From: Gambelia wislizenii
Taxonomy: Eukaryota; Chordata; Lepidosauria; Squamata; Crotaphytidae
DNA length: 64,000 nt
Direction: 5' to 3'
NCBI GenBank assembly: GCA_030847615.1
Contig: JAUMIR010000004.1
Coordinates: forward strand, 220,833,001-220,897,000
Each line of letters starts with the position of its first letter. Positions within the stretch are counted from its first letter, which is position 1. The position numbers and the translations under genes are program-made. Shown piece after piece: positions 1 through 11,800 of this stretch. The notes under the pieces were generated by a model. It saw nothing but the letters and a program-made list of their open reading frames with translations, did no database searches and was not told the DNA's origin.

Positions 1-46
1 ACACAAAATCGCAAAAGGGAAATATGCGAATGGGAAGGGGCAACTG
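1..46. mobile_element. Right end of a Tigger/pogo-like MITE
   Basis: The window opens inside an element ending GGGGCAACTG followed by TA at 47-48, the same terminal sequence and TA target as the larger copies at 6656-9966 and 22106-22343. Confidence 0.6.
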
Positions 47-48
47 TA

Positions 49-2702
49 TTTTCAATTTGCACCTTTCTTAAGGAGTGAACAAAATTAATCCTGTGGCTTA
101 TCACTTTTTAAGATAAGGAAGTTCAATAAATACTTCAGCCACTGATGAAGAGCCATGGTTGAAACGTGTCTGGCTGCTAATAGTGGTGGACTGTCAAGCA
201 AGAGATATCAATTGACTTTATTCTTTACTATCAACTGATTTACTACAGTCATCTGTCTTCCAAAGGACTTTCATATTGTGTAATGTTATAATTCATCTCT
301 ATTAATTGCCTTTAAACAAGGCTTTTATATTTCCAAGGACTGGCGGTCTCCCCATAAGACTTTTGGTTATTTTATTTTATATTTGTATATATATTTTTAC
401 AGTACATGTTATGATTTATTGATTGGATTGTTTTATGATATATTACTTGCTTTTAAAGTTTACACACACACACGCACTACACGTTTCTGAATTCCTATAG
501 TTTATTTGTTACTTCACAATTCCTAACTTCAGTTGCTTTCTTTGTTTGCTATTGGTTGGGTTAATTTAATTTCCCCCCTTTGTTTAATCTTTAGCAGGAG
601 AAAAAAAGCCATTGTGAAAAAAGAACAGCATTGTAGCAATAGGCTGGTTAGGGCTGATGGATTTTTGCCTTCCCTCACCATCACTGTGTAACCACTAGTG
701 TAGTGCATCAACAGGATTCCAGGGACATGCTAGGAAAAATTATGTAAACATCATACAGACACATTCCTGATATAATTAGGATAGCATGCTTCAATCATGG
801 TTCTAATGGATGCATCTCAATTGCTTGGGTTGTTTTTTATACTGTCCCTAGTAGACAATTCTGCTGTATTTCCCTTACCAGATAATTTGCTTTTTCCCTG
901 GCAGGCAACAACAACAACAAAAACAAACCTAGCTATTTTCTCCATCACATATTTAACAGTTAGAAATTGTTTCACAACAAGGCTCCAGCAGATGCTGAAA
1001 ACAGAACTGAAGTTCTTTAATACTACCAGAATTATGTTAAAAGTCGTACATATACAGGGGGGTGGGGGAGGAAAGCTACCATTAATGCTGAGGAAAGAAT
1101 ACTTAACACTAATACTGGCAAGCCCTTTCTGGCACTTCCCTGTTTCAAGGTGTCAGGAGTATAATAACTACCCTCCCATGTGCTTTGGGAAGGGGATGAG
1201 GAAGTTCAGATGAATGAATTGGCTTGGGCACCATACTACCTTAAGTTAAAAAAAGATAAAATACCAGAAAGTTAATGATGATACTATCAAGTAAAATATA
1301 ATAATAAAAGCCCAAGATATAGTCTTATAGCAGGATGGGCAACTGTTTATGGTTATGCTGATCCCTCAAGAGACTTTGAATGGCCACACACCCCACAGTG
1401 CCCCCACAAACTCAGGATTCCTGCCCCCTCCAACACATTATGGTCTCTGGGAGTATTTCTGCCACATTTCTGGCCTTCTTTGGGCTATTTTAGACCCAGA
1501 ATAGGGCTTTCTAAAAAAGAGGAACTAATCAACTTTTGAGTAACTTCCTTTTAGAAAAAGGGCCTCCCCCAGACCTCCTGGATCTAAAATGGCTGGGATA
1601 GCATGCCAAAACTGCCTCCCCAGAGATTGTCTGGGGGCATACATTTTTGGAATCGGGGGGGGGGGATGTGGCCCAGAAGCCACCCTTCTCCAATACTTGT
1701 TTTACAGAATAGTTATGCAAATGATTTGGAGATGCCAAAAAAGTGTTGTGATTTTGCACCAAACCACAAAACAGGACAGCCCACTGCATGTTGGGCAGAT
1801 CAAATGCACAGAAAGCATATAGGCTGTTTTTGCCATGGGTCAAACTGACAATAAGTCTAATGATTGTCAAGTCTAGATATGATTATGTACAATACCACTA
1901 TAGTGAATTCTGCTGTAACACTAGTCCTTTAAAACTTGTATTTCAAAACTTGTATTTTGAAGCCCAGCAGATTGTGATCACAATACAGCTCGTGGTCACC
2001 ATGAACATGCCTTTCTAAGGATAAACCCATTTGATATATGCTGGAGGAGAAACACTTATGGTAGTGGTTTTAGACTTAGAACCTCATAAAAAGAGCATCA
2101 AAACACCAGATTTCCAAAGTGTTACCCTTTTCCCCACAAACAAGCATCTTCCTTTCTTCAACAAAGTACTCCACTTCAGCCATTTTGTTGGCTGGCATTG
2201 CTGCTCCTTGTTTGTTTTTACTAGCAAAGATCTGCCTTGGGTATGTCCTATTTGCAACCAGGCCAGCTCAAACCTCTTGAGCTCCCTATGAAGATTTGTA
2301 TACTCTTGGTTCACAATGTAATTACTACTCTCATGTTTTCTTATCCTCAACAAGAAAGATGGTTTTGACACATTAAAGATATCTGATTGAAAAATTGTTA
2401 ACTGTCACAATAGTTTTCACATTTCAAAACTTTTCCAAAAAATTTCAAATGCAGACACAAGGTATGGTTTGCATGATGTGTTGTGCTTGCTCAAATAATG
2501 TTTTTTTTTTCATTGTAAAACTTTCTGGAATGGAAAAAAAGATGTGAAGTGTGAAAAATAGGAAAATGCTCAAACTGTTTTAGAATCCCACCCAGTGAAA
2601 ACATTTCTAAACATTTTATTCTTACATCCCTACTCTTGATAAAATATATCTGCTGCAAAGATAATGAAGATGTACAGGGAAAAAAATTCCCTGCAAATGT
2701 AC
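49..2702. other. SSR1 intron sequence, no gene seen
   Basis: AT-rich intron (between SSR1 exon 2 and a later exon beyond the window). It holds a short CA-rich microsatellite near 463-475 and hAT-like repeat debris near 1320-1700. The small open frames have no recognisable protein features. Confidence 0.6.
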
Positions 2703-2821
2703 CAATTCCGTGGGTTCATCCTCTTCAACTTCAGCTTCGTCATCTTCATCTTCAACTACTGTATCTTCCATTGCTTCCTCATCTTCTGTAGCATCTTGAG
2801 CAGCCACAAACAAGCCAGAAC
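2703..2821 (-). CDS. SSR1: SSR1 coding exon 2 (acidic luminal segment)
   Basis: Acceptor TTTCTAG precedes 2821 and donor GTACAT follows 2703. The 119 nt complete the split glycine codon from exon 1 and encode the acidic, presumably calcium-binding luminal stretch ending DEPTEL. Conservation with vertebrate TRAP-alpha is obvious by eye. Confidence 0.94.
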
Positions 2822-5800
2822 CTAGAAACAAATAAATGAAAAATAATTTTTAAAGTGTCTTCGATGAAATGGTTCTGGCAAAGTTCTTCTCAGTTTGAGC
2901 TTTGCCTACAAAAGCTTCAAGCTCCAATTCAATAAGCTGATTTAGATAAAGGGCAGGCAAAGGGTGGCTATCAGCAGCATGCATCCCCCAAAGGCTGTTT
3001 TTACAAGCCTTTGGTCCCACAAAACTCCCTTGACTGCCCTTTTTTCTAGCTAAAAGAAAAGGTGAATTGTTTCCAGAAGTGGCCTCTAGGAGTGGCAATT
3101 CACCTTTTAAATAGGCTGCAGAAGCCCCTGCACAACATTTTAAGGACACCCATTTTTACCTCTGGCCACTTCCATTTTTTATTTGGGGGTGGTGTCATTT
3201 TTGGAACATCTCAGGACAGAAAACTATCCCTCAAACCCACTGCAATTGCCCACCTTTAATTTGAAGAGACATGAATATGCCATACAACCAATATAGTGGA
3301 AAGTATTGCTGATTTCTGTGTCAATATTAAGAGGGAAAGCTTTAAAACAAGGATTAAAAAGGAAGCACTTATTTTACATAACACTCAGAGCTAATCCTGT
3401 GCTTATTCTAATGTTCACTGGCCAGTTATTTTTATATGGTGTCTACTATTATGATAGGCACAATACAAATTATTTAAAATATCTATAGGCAATCCTTTTG
3501 GGCAGCCTTTAGTGCAGCTCTGATAAAACATGAAAATACAGTTATAACTCAACAAATTCATAACCAGAAAATAGTGGAAGAGATCAATCATAATTAGCAT
3601 AATACTATTTAAAACTTGCCAAATAATAATAAATAATAAATCACTGAATGCCACTGAAACCAACAAGACCACAGCATATTTTAAATACTCAACAGCATGC
3701 ATGTCCAGGAAATCAAGTCTTATCACCAAGTGTATGAGGAATGCTTGTTTCCCATGAAGGAGCTGTTCAACTGAGAGAAGACATTTGTGTCACTATTCCT
3801 GGAAAAGAATGAGCTTTCCTTTGGTCATGTCTATCAGGCCCTCAAGGTATAGAAGGCTGTGATCTTTTCCCTTTTTTCTGTGACAGACAGGAGATGGTAG
3901 TGGTGGCTACAGGAGCCTTCACCCAGGGAGGGGAATGGTTGGTGAATACAGTGGTGGAGGAGGGGAATGGAGGAGGGTAGCTGCAGCATGGGGGATGGAG
4001 GGCAAGGACAATGGAATGGGAAAGTACATGTTAGGGTGGTGGTGAATATTCTATAAAGTTATCATATTATTTGAAATGTTGAAGAAAGCTCTATAAGGGT
4101 GTTTCCTAAGCAGACCGCCCCCCATGTGCCAGGGACCAGCACCTTATTCATGCCCATTGACCTATAAACGTTTGTTTCTTTCTTGTTAATTCACCACAGA
4201 TCAGCATAGGTCCACGGACAAGCACTTCAAAAAACATGGCTCTGTAAGACTCAGAAATCTTAAGACAGGTTGCTTGTCCTTGGTGAATACGCTCACTTTA
4301 CATCACTATCAGAGACACTTTCAGGCCACCACAGCAGAGTCGATGGTTCTGCAAGAGTCCATGGATGAGCCTACTAGGAACCTGGTTGCCAGACTAGTCT
4401 GTTCATACCCTTATCCAGAAGCTGGGCCTCTGGAAGGTGGGCCTGAACACAGAAATCCTGGCAATGACTGTGTGTCTCATCTGCTAGGAGCACCACCACC
4501 ACCACTACTACTACTACTACTTCTTCTTCTTCCTCTTCTTCTTCTTCTTCTTCCCCTCTTTCCCCAAAAGGAGGAAAGTGCAAACACTGAAGCCAAAATG
4601 GCAAGAACCAAAGCCATATACATGCAGCACAGGCCAGTGTCATACTTGCATTCTACCATATCCAGGAGGGACTGACTAACTTCCTTCTTTAGTGATTGCT
4701 GCCTTGGATGTGAGTACCACAGAATCATCCACTAATGAAACTTTCAGCCAGTCCCATTATTTTAAATGAAAAAGTATAGGGCATTTTAGTAAGGAATGAA
4801 ATAAACTTGTGTCTTCTGGTTCCCACAGTTCAAAACTCTGGACAAAACTTGGGAATGGATTCCACTATGGCTGTGTGGACTTAACACAAGAGCACTTTAG
4901 TGCTGCCTTTCTGGTTCAATGAGAGATTAGTGTTGGTGGCAACCTAAAGGCTGTTAGCTTCAAAATCTTTAAGGCCCTGTTGAGAACTGTAGGAAAAGTT
5001 CTTGTTTGAATAGCCACTTCTGGGGCTGAGTGGCACTGAAGGCTGATCTTTTTTCGAGAGTTCATCTTTCCTGCCCTTTGACTCTAGCTAGGTCAAGCTT
5101 TGTTGGAATTTCCCTTTGGGAAGACACCCACTGCTTAGGTTGTGAAAGAGGCAGACAGGGTGGTAGCATCGGCTGTCCCCCTATCTTCGTCCTGCTTGCC
5201 CTTCTAATTTAGGAACAAGAACTAGTGTTTGGAAGTGGAACGCTTTTTACATTTATGCTTTCCCCCATTTGGGGAGAGAGAAAATGGTGAAGAGAAGACA
5301 GAAAAAGGAAAGGTAGTCCTTCAGGCACAGTTGGACTGTAGCGCTCAGCATTCTTCTTGATTGGCTATGCTGGGCAGAGCTGCTGGAACGTTATTCCAAC
5401 ATCTAGAGGGCTGTATGTTTCCCAATCCTATCCTTGAGGATGAGAAAAATCATCCTGTTTTATGACAGTTGTGCTTCCTGTCCCTCTTATAACTGACAGA
5501 GAGAAGCTGGCTAAGAAGCCCAAGGAACTTTTGGGCCAAAATCTTGCTGGAGGTAAAATCTCTACAGACTCAGCCTAAATGGAGAATAGGATGGCCATGG
5601 GCAGCATGGCAGCTGCTGTGCCTCCATTTTGTTAATGGGCAACTTGCACAGCAACCATAGTAACCAGAACAGTTTTAAACTGCTTTGATTAAGAAACTGA
5701 GCATGGGGGGGAGGGGAGAGAACAGCACAACTGTGCATCTACTGGTAAAAAATAGAGCTGAAGCTCCACTATGATACTGAAGAGTATCTACATTGCAATA

Positions 5801-8800
5801 TTGATATAAATTTGTCAAATGAAGCTGTGCCTGTACATTTCAGCACACCCACACCAAGTTATACAATCAGAGCACAAAGAAGCGTGGATAGAACTATTTG
5901 GCAAAATGGTGCATGGCTATGCATGAAGAAGCAGCAATAAAGGATTTCAAGTTACACCTTACAAATAAAAGTCACAACCAATATGTTATGGAGAACAACT
6001 CAAACTAGATTTCCCATTCTGTTAAGATTTTACTTGGGAATGCTCTTTAGTACATCAAGCAATCACAACTCAACAATTTCCCCTCAAATGATTTAAGAGC
6101 TTAAGATGAACAACTTGGTTCAATTTAGGTGTCCATTAGGCGCATCTTAGAATAGACATATCACATTATAATAAACAAACATTTTGAAGATAAATAGAGG
6201 CTTACAATGTTGGGAATACAAGTATGAACTTATATAGAAGAATTGCAACATCTTTCTTTTATTTCCCAAATGTCTTTTTTAATCATTTCATTTAAAGAAT
6301 TTTCAGGACCAAAAAGCAAACATAATGTAAGTATTTAACTACACAAGCCACTCAGACTTTTCCAAGCAACAGCACGTTTTCCAGCTTTCTTAGTCTCTAC
6401 TATATATTTTAGAAGGCATGATGATGTGGCATTCTAGTGGAGGGGAGGGAGTGGATTCAACATCTGTTAGGCAGCCACACACAGCTGCAAGAATTAAAGG
6501 AAGTGCTACCCTCCAGTACTTTTGAATGAATATTATTGAACAGAAGGTACCATATTGTAAAAGCACGCTGGATCAAAACTAAATAATATTTTGGATAACA
6601 GATGAAGAAATATAGTGATATAAACTGTGAAACTGTACAACTCTCCATCAAAATACAGTCGTCCCTTCACATTCGCGGGGGTTCCGTTCCGCGGACCCCC
6701 GCGAATGTGAAAAAACCGTGAATAACGACACCCCTCCCGCCCTCCCTCCCCAGGCCTTCGCGGGGCCTTCCTAGGCCCCGCGAAGGTCTCCCCGGCCCTC
6801 ACTCCCTCCCTCCCCAAGCCTTCGCGGGGCCTTGCTAGGCCCCGCGGAGGTCTCCAAGGCCCTCACTCCCTCCCTCCCCAGGCCTTCGCGGGGCCTTCCT
6901 AGGCCCCGCGGAGGCCTCCCCGGCCCTCCCTCCCGCCCTCCCCAGGCCTTCGCGGGGCCTTCCTAGGCCCCGCGGAGGTCTCCAATGCCCTCCCTCCCTC
7001 CCTCCCCAGGCCTTCGCGGGGCCTTCCTAGGCCCCGGGGAGGTCTCCCCGGCCCTTCCTCCCGCCCTCCCCAGGCCTTCGCGTCTCCGGAGGCCCCAGGA
7101 TCGCCTCCCCAGCCCTCCCCACCGCGTCCCCAGGCCTTTCTGGGGCCTCCGGAGACGCTCCGGAGGCCCCAGGATCGCCTCCCCAGCCCTCCCCAGCCCT
7201 TCCTGGGGCCTCCGGAGCGTCTCCGGAGGCCCCAGGATCGCCTCCCCAGCCCTCCCCAGGGCTTCCTGGGGCCTCCGGAGCGTCTCCGGAGGCCCCAGGA
7301 TTGCCTCCCCAGCCCTCCCCACCGCGTCCCCAGGCCTTCCTGGGGCCTCCGGAGCGTCTCCGGAAGCCCCAGGATCGCCTCCCCAGCCCTCCCCACCCCG
7401 TCCCCAAGCCTTTCTGGGGCCTCCGGAGATGCTCCGGAGGCCCCAGGATCGCCTCCCCAGCCCTCCGCACCCCGTCCCCAGGCCTTCCTGGGGCCTCCGG
7501 AGCGTCTCCGGAGGCTCCAGGATCGCCTCCCCAGCCCTCCCCACCGCGTCCCCAGCCCTTCCTGGGGCCTCCGGAGCGTCTCCGGAGGCCCCAGGATCGC
7601 CTCCCCAGCCCTCCCCACCGCGTCCCCAGCCCTTCCTGGGGCCTCCGGAGCGTCTCCGGAGGCCCCAGGATCGCCTCCCCAGCCCTCCCCAGGCCTTCCT
7701 GGGGCCTCCGGAGCGTCTCCGGAGGCCCCAGGATCGCCTCCCCAGCCCTCCCCACCCCGTCCCCAAGCCTTTCTGGGGCCTCCGGAGATGCTCCGGAGGC
7801 CCCAGGATCGCCTCCCCAGCCCTCCCCACCCCGTCCCCAAGCCTTTCTGGGGCCTCCGGAGCGTCTCCGGAGGCCCCAGGATCGCCTCCCCAGCCCTCCC
7901 CAGGCCTTCCTGGGGCCTCCGGAGCGTCTCCGGAGGCCCCAGGATCGCCTCCCCAGCCCTCCCCACCGCGTCCTCAGGCCTTTCTGGGGCCTCCGGAGAT
8001 GCTCCGGAGGCCCCAGGATCGCCTCCCCAGCCCTCCCCACCCCGTCCCCAGGCCTTCCTGGGGCCTCCGGAGCGTCTCCGGAGGCCCCAGGATCGCCTCC
8101 CCAGCCCTCCCCACCCCGTCCCCAGGCCTTCCTGGGGCCTCCGGAGCGTCTCCGGAGGCCCCAGGATCGCCTCCCCAGCCCTCCCCACCGCGTCCCCAGG
8201 CCTTCCTGGGGCCTCCGGAGCGTCTCCGGAGGCCCCAGGATCGCCTCCCCAGCCCTCCCCACCCCGTCCCCAAGCCTTTCTGGGGCCTCCGGAGCGTCTC
8301 CGGAGGCCCCAGGATCGCCTCCCCAGCCCTCCCCACCCTGTCCCCAGGCCTTCCTGGGGCCTCCAGAGCGTCTCCGGAGGCCCCAGGATCGCCTCCCCAG
8401 CCCTCCCCACCGCGTCCCCAGGCCTTCCTGGGGCCTCCGGAGCGTCTCCGGAGGCCCCAGGATCGCCTCCCCAGCCCTCCCCAGCCCTCCCCAGGCCTTC
8501 CTGGGGCCTCCGGAGCGTCTCCGGAGGCTCCAGGATCGCCTCCCCAGCCCTCCCCACCGCATCCCCAGCCCTTCCTGGGGCCTCCGGAGCGTCTCCGGAG
8601 GCCCCAGGATCGCCTCCCCAGCCCTCCGCACCGCGTCCCCAGGCCTTCCTGGGGCCTCCGGAGCGTCTCCGGAGGCCCCAGGATCGCCTCCCCAGCCCTC
8701 CCCACCCCGTCCCCAGGCCTTTCTGGGGCCTCCGGAGATGCTCCGGAGGCCCCAGGATCGCCTCCCCAGCCCTCCCCACCGCGTCCCCAGGCCTTCCTGG

Positions 8801-11800
8801 GGCCTCCGGAGCGTCTCCGGAGGCCCCAGGATCGCCTCCCCAGCCCTCCCCAGGCCTTCCTGGGGCCTCCGGAGCGTCTCCGGAGGCCCCAGGATCGCCT
8901 CCCCAGCCCTCCCCACTCCGTCCCCAAGCCTTTCTGGGGCCTCCGGAGATGCTCCGGAGGCCCCAGGATCGCCTCCCCAGCCCTCCCCACCGCGTCCCCA
9001 GGCCTTTCTGGGGCCTCCGGAGATGCTCCGGAGGCCCCAGGATCGCCTCCCCAACCCTCCCCACCGCGTCCCCAGGCCTTCCTGGGGCCTCCGGAGCGTC
9101 TCTGGAGGCCCCAGGATCGCCTCCCCAGCCCTCCCCACCCCGTCCCCAAGCCTTTCTGGGGCCTCCGGAGATGCTCCGGAGGCCCCAGGATCGCCTCCCC
9201 AGCCCTCCCCACCCCGTCCCCAAGCCTTTCTGGGGCCTCCGGAGCGTCTCCGGAGGCCCCAGGATCGCCTCCCCAGCCCTCCCCAGGCTTTCCTGGGGCC
9301 TCCGGAGCGTCTCCGGAGGCCCCAGGATCGCCTCCCCAGCCCTCCCCACCCCGTCCCCAGGCCTTCCTGGGGCCTCCGGAGCGTCTCCGGAGGCCCCAGG
9401 ATCGCCTCCCCAGCCCTCCCCACCCCGTCCCCAAGCCTTCCTGGGGCCTCTGGAGCATCTCCGGAGGCCCCAGGATCGCCTCCCCAGCCCTCCCCAGGCC
9501 TTCCTGGGGCCTCCGGAGCGTCTCCGGAGGCCCCAGGATCGCCTCCCCAGCCCTCCCCACCGCGTCCCCAGGCCTTCCTGGGGCCTCCGGAGCGTCTCCG
9601 GAGGCTCCAGGATCGCCTCCCCAGCCCTCCCCACCGCGTCCCCAGCCCTTCCTGGGGCCTCCGGAGCGTCTCCGGAGGCCCCAGGATCGCCTCCCCAGCC
9701 CTCCCCACCGCGTCCCCAAGCCTTCCTGGGGCCTCCGGAGCGTCTCCGGAGGCCCCAGGATCGCCTCCCCAGGCCTTCATGGGGCCTCCGGAGCGCCTCC
9801 CGGGGCCCTGTGGACGCCTCCCTGGGCCTCCCCGCTCCCTCTATGTCTTTCACGGGGCCTCTGGAGGCCCCGTGTCGCGGTTTTGGGGGGGCCCGGGGGG
9901 GCCCTCCCAAAACCGCGAATAACCGAAACCGCGAATGTCAAGTTCGCGAATGTGGAGGGACAACTGTATATTGCTGCCCAAAGCAGTTGAAAGACAAGGA
10001 GCACTACTACTCCTGCATGAACTGCTGTTGTACATGCATGACTGAAATGACTTTTCATAGAACATGTCCATGAAGCTCTCCTAATTAAATAAGGCTTTTG
10101 CATCTATAATATCTGCACACTGGTCTACATTCTAAGACAGAAAATTAACAAGACACAAGAAAAGTGAACTACAGCCTAGATAGCAAGCATATAAATGTTG
10201 TGGACAGGCTACCTAAGCAGCTAGCTGATCACAAAGCCTAAGAACCATACATAACACATGTACCCAAATGTCACCCTCTCCAAGTACAAATAGAAATGCA
10301 AAGCCACAACTATGATATATCCACCACAAATCAAGATGATGTGAAATATGCTTCCTACAAACTGGTAAGTATTAGGTTACAGAGAGCCCTCAATATCTGC
10401 TGGAGTTTGGTTGCAGAGTCCCCTGTGGATACCAAAATCCATGGATGCTCCACAATGGTGGAGTAAAATATTGTCCCTTTAAAAAAAAAAAAGTCATCCC
10501 TTATATAAAATCACAATCAGCAAGGTTTGCTTTTTGGAATTTTTTTCAAATATTTTCAAGCCATGGTTTGGTTGAATCTGTATATACAGAACCTATGGAT
10601 ATGGAGGACCAGCCATGTAAGTATGCTACCTATAACTTAATACTTCATGTCATTAATCCAACATAATATCTATATTATTCTTCTCAAAAGAACAATACAT
10701 AAAATCAGAAGAGTATCTTTAAAAGGGATTAACAGATTAAAAGTGGACAAAAGGAGTTTAATGATTGTAATTGTAAAGTTGGAGTGGACAACATATCTTC
10801 TCTGAGGGGATGCATTCTCCTGGGGATAATCTGACAGTGGCTGCAGGTAAGTGATGAGTGGGGATGAAACCAGTTGTAAGCAAAATAGCAATCTTTTTCT
10901 CTGCAACCATATTTCTCTTTTTTTAACCTCTGCGCTGCCCAGCAGGCAGTCAAAAGGACAGGTTGTATGGCAGAGGTCTGAGAGAATAACTAGCAGAAGG
11001 ATTCTGAAATTAAGCCAACAGCAACATGGAATTAGATTCAGGGTCACATGCAGCCCTCAATCTACCTACATGTTGCCCACTCCTGCTATAAAGTGAGGTA
11101 TACCAGGACAAAACTTTCTTAATTTCACATAGACACTAGTGTACTGGAATCTGAACTGATGAAAACAAGAAAAAGTCACGGTCCTGTGGTTAATAGATTA
11201 AATTGTCAATCCACTGTGACAGGCACAGAAAATGAATTCCATTAAAGGAATCTGGAAACAACAAATAAACATATCTAACAGTATCTTCATATAAATAGCT
11301 GCTGCAGCCACATTTATGGTCTCTTCCAGCTCTACAATTCTATGATTCTATGAACTAGCAAAATCACCTCTGAGTATTTCTTGCCTATGAAGACTCTATG
11401 TAATTCATGGGGTTGCTGTAAGTCAACAAGTGACGTGAAGGCACATCTCTCTCTGGCTTTTCTTCGCAAACGAAGATTCAGGAAGGACTCATCCCGCGCT
11501 TTCTTCAAGCGCGCTGATAACTAAAAAGGCCAATCCGAGATAAACAAGTCCTGTTGCAGAAAGCACAGCACAAGGTCTCCTTGGGTGATGTTTCTGGGAT
11601 GTGATTCTTTCTGCATTGTTGTTTCTCTTCAAGACTTGTTTGATGTGAGTTCTCAAATAAAGATGCAGCATTGTGGATAGCGCGTCTCCATGCCTCCCAA
11701 TATGAGGCCAGGGCGGACCACTGTTGGTGATCAATTTGGCCAAGCCTGAGATGTTGTTTCAGGGAGTCTTTGTATCGCTTTTTTGGAGCGCCCCTCTTAC

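Noticed and set aside
797..1213. 138-codon frame near the left end
   Set aside because: No recognisable domain. It lies in intronic AT-rich DNA without splice or family support.
4274..4728. Open frames with poly-Pro/Leu or poly-Glu/Val runs
   Set aside because: They are products of the triplet microsatellite. There is no conserved flank.
7080..9775. CRISPR-like array, given regular repeats with spacers
   Set aside because: The spacers are repeated variants, not unique sequence. The host is a vertebrate, and no cas-like genes are present.
6899..9990. Open frames up to 1003 codons on both strands across the GC-rich repeat
   Set aside because: Frames are open on both strands and in several registers because the repeat unit lacks stop triplets. 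The peptides are Pro/Gly/Arg repeats with no domain, and the locus is a noncoding MITE in an intron.
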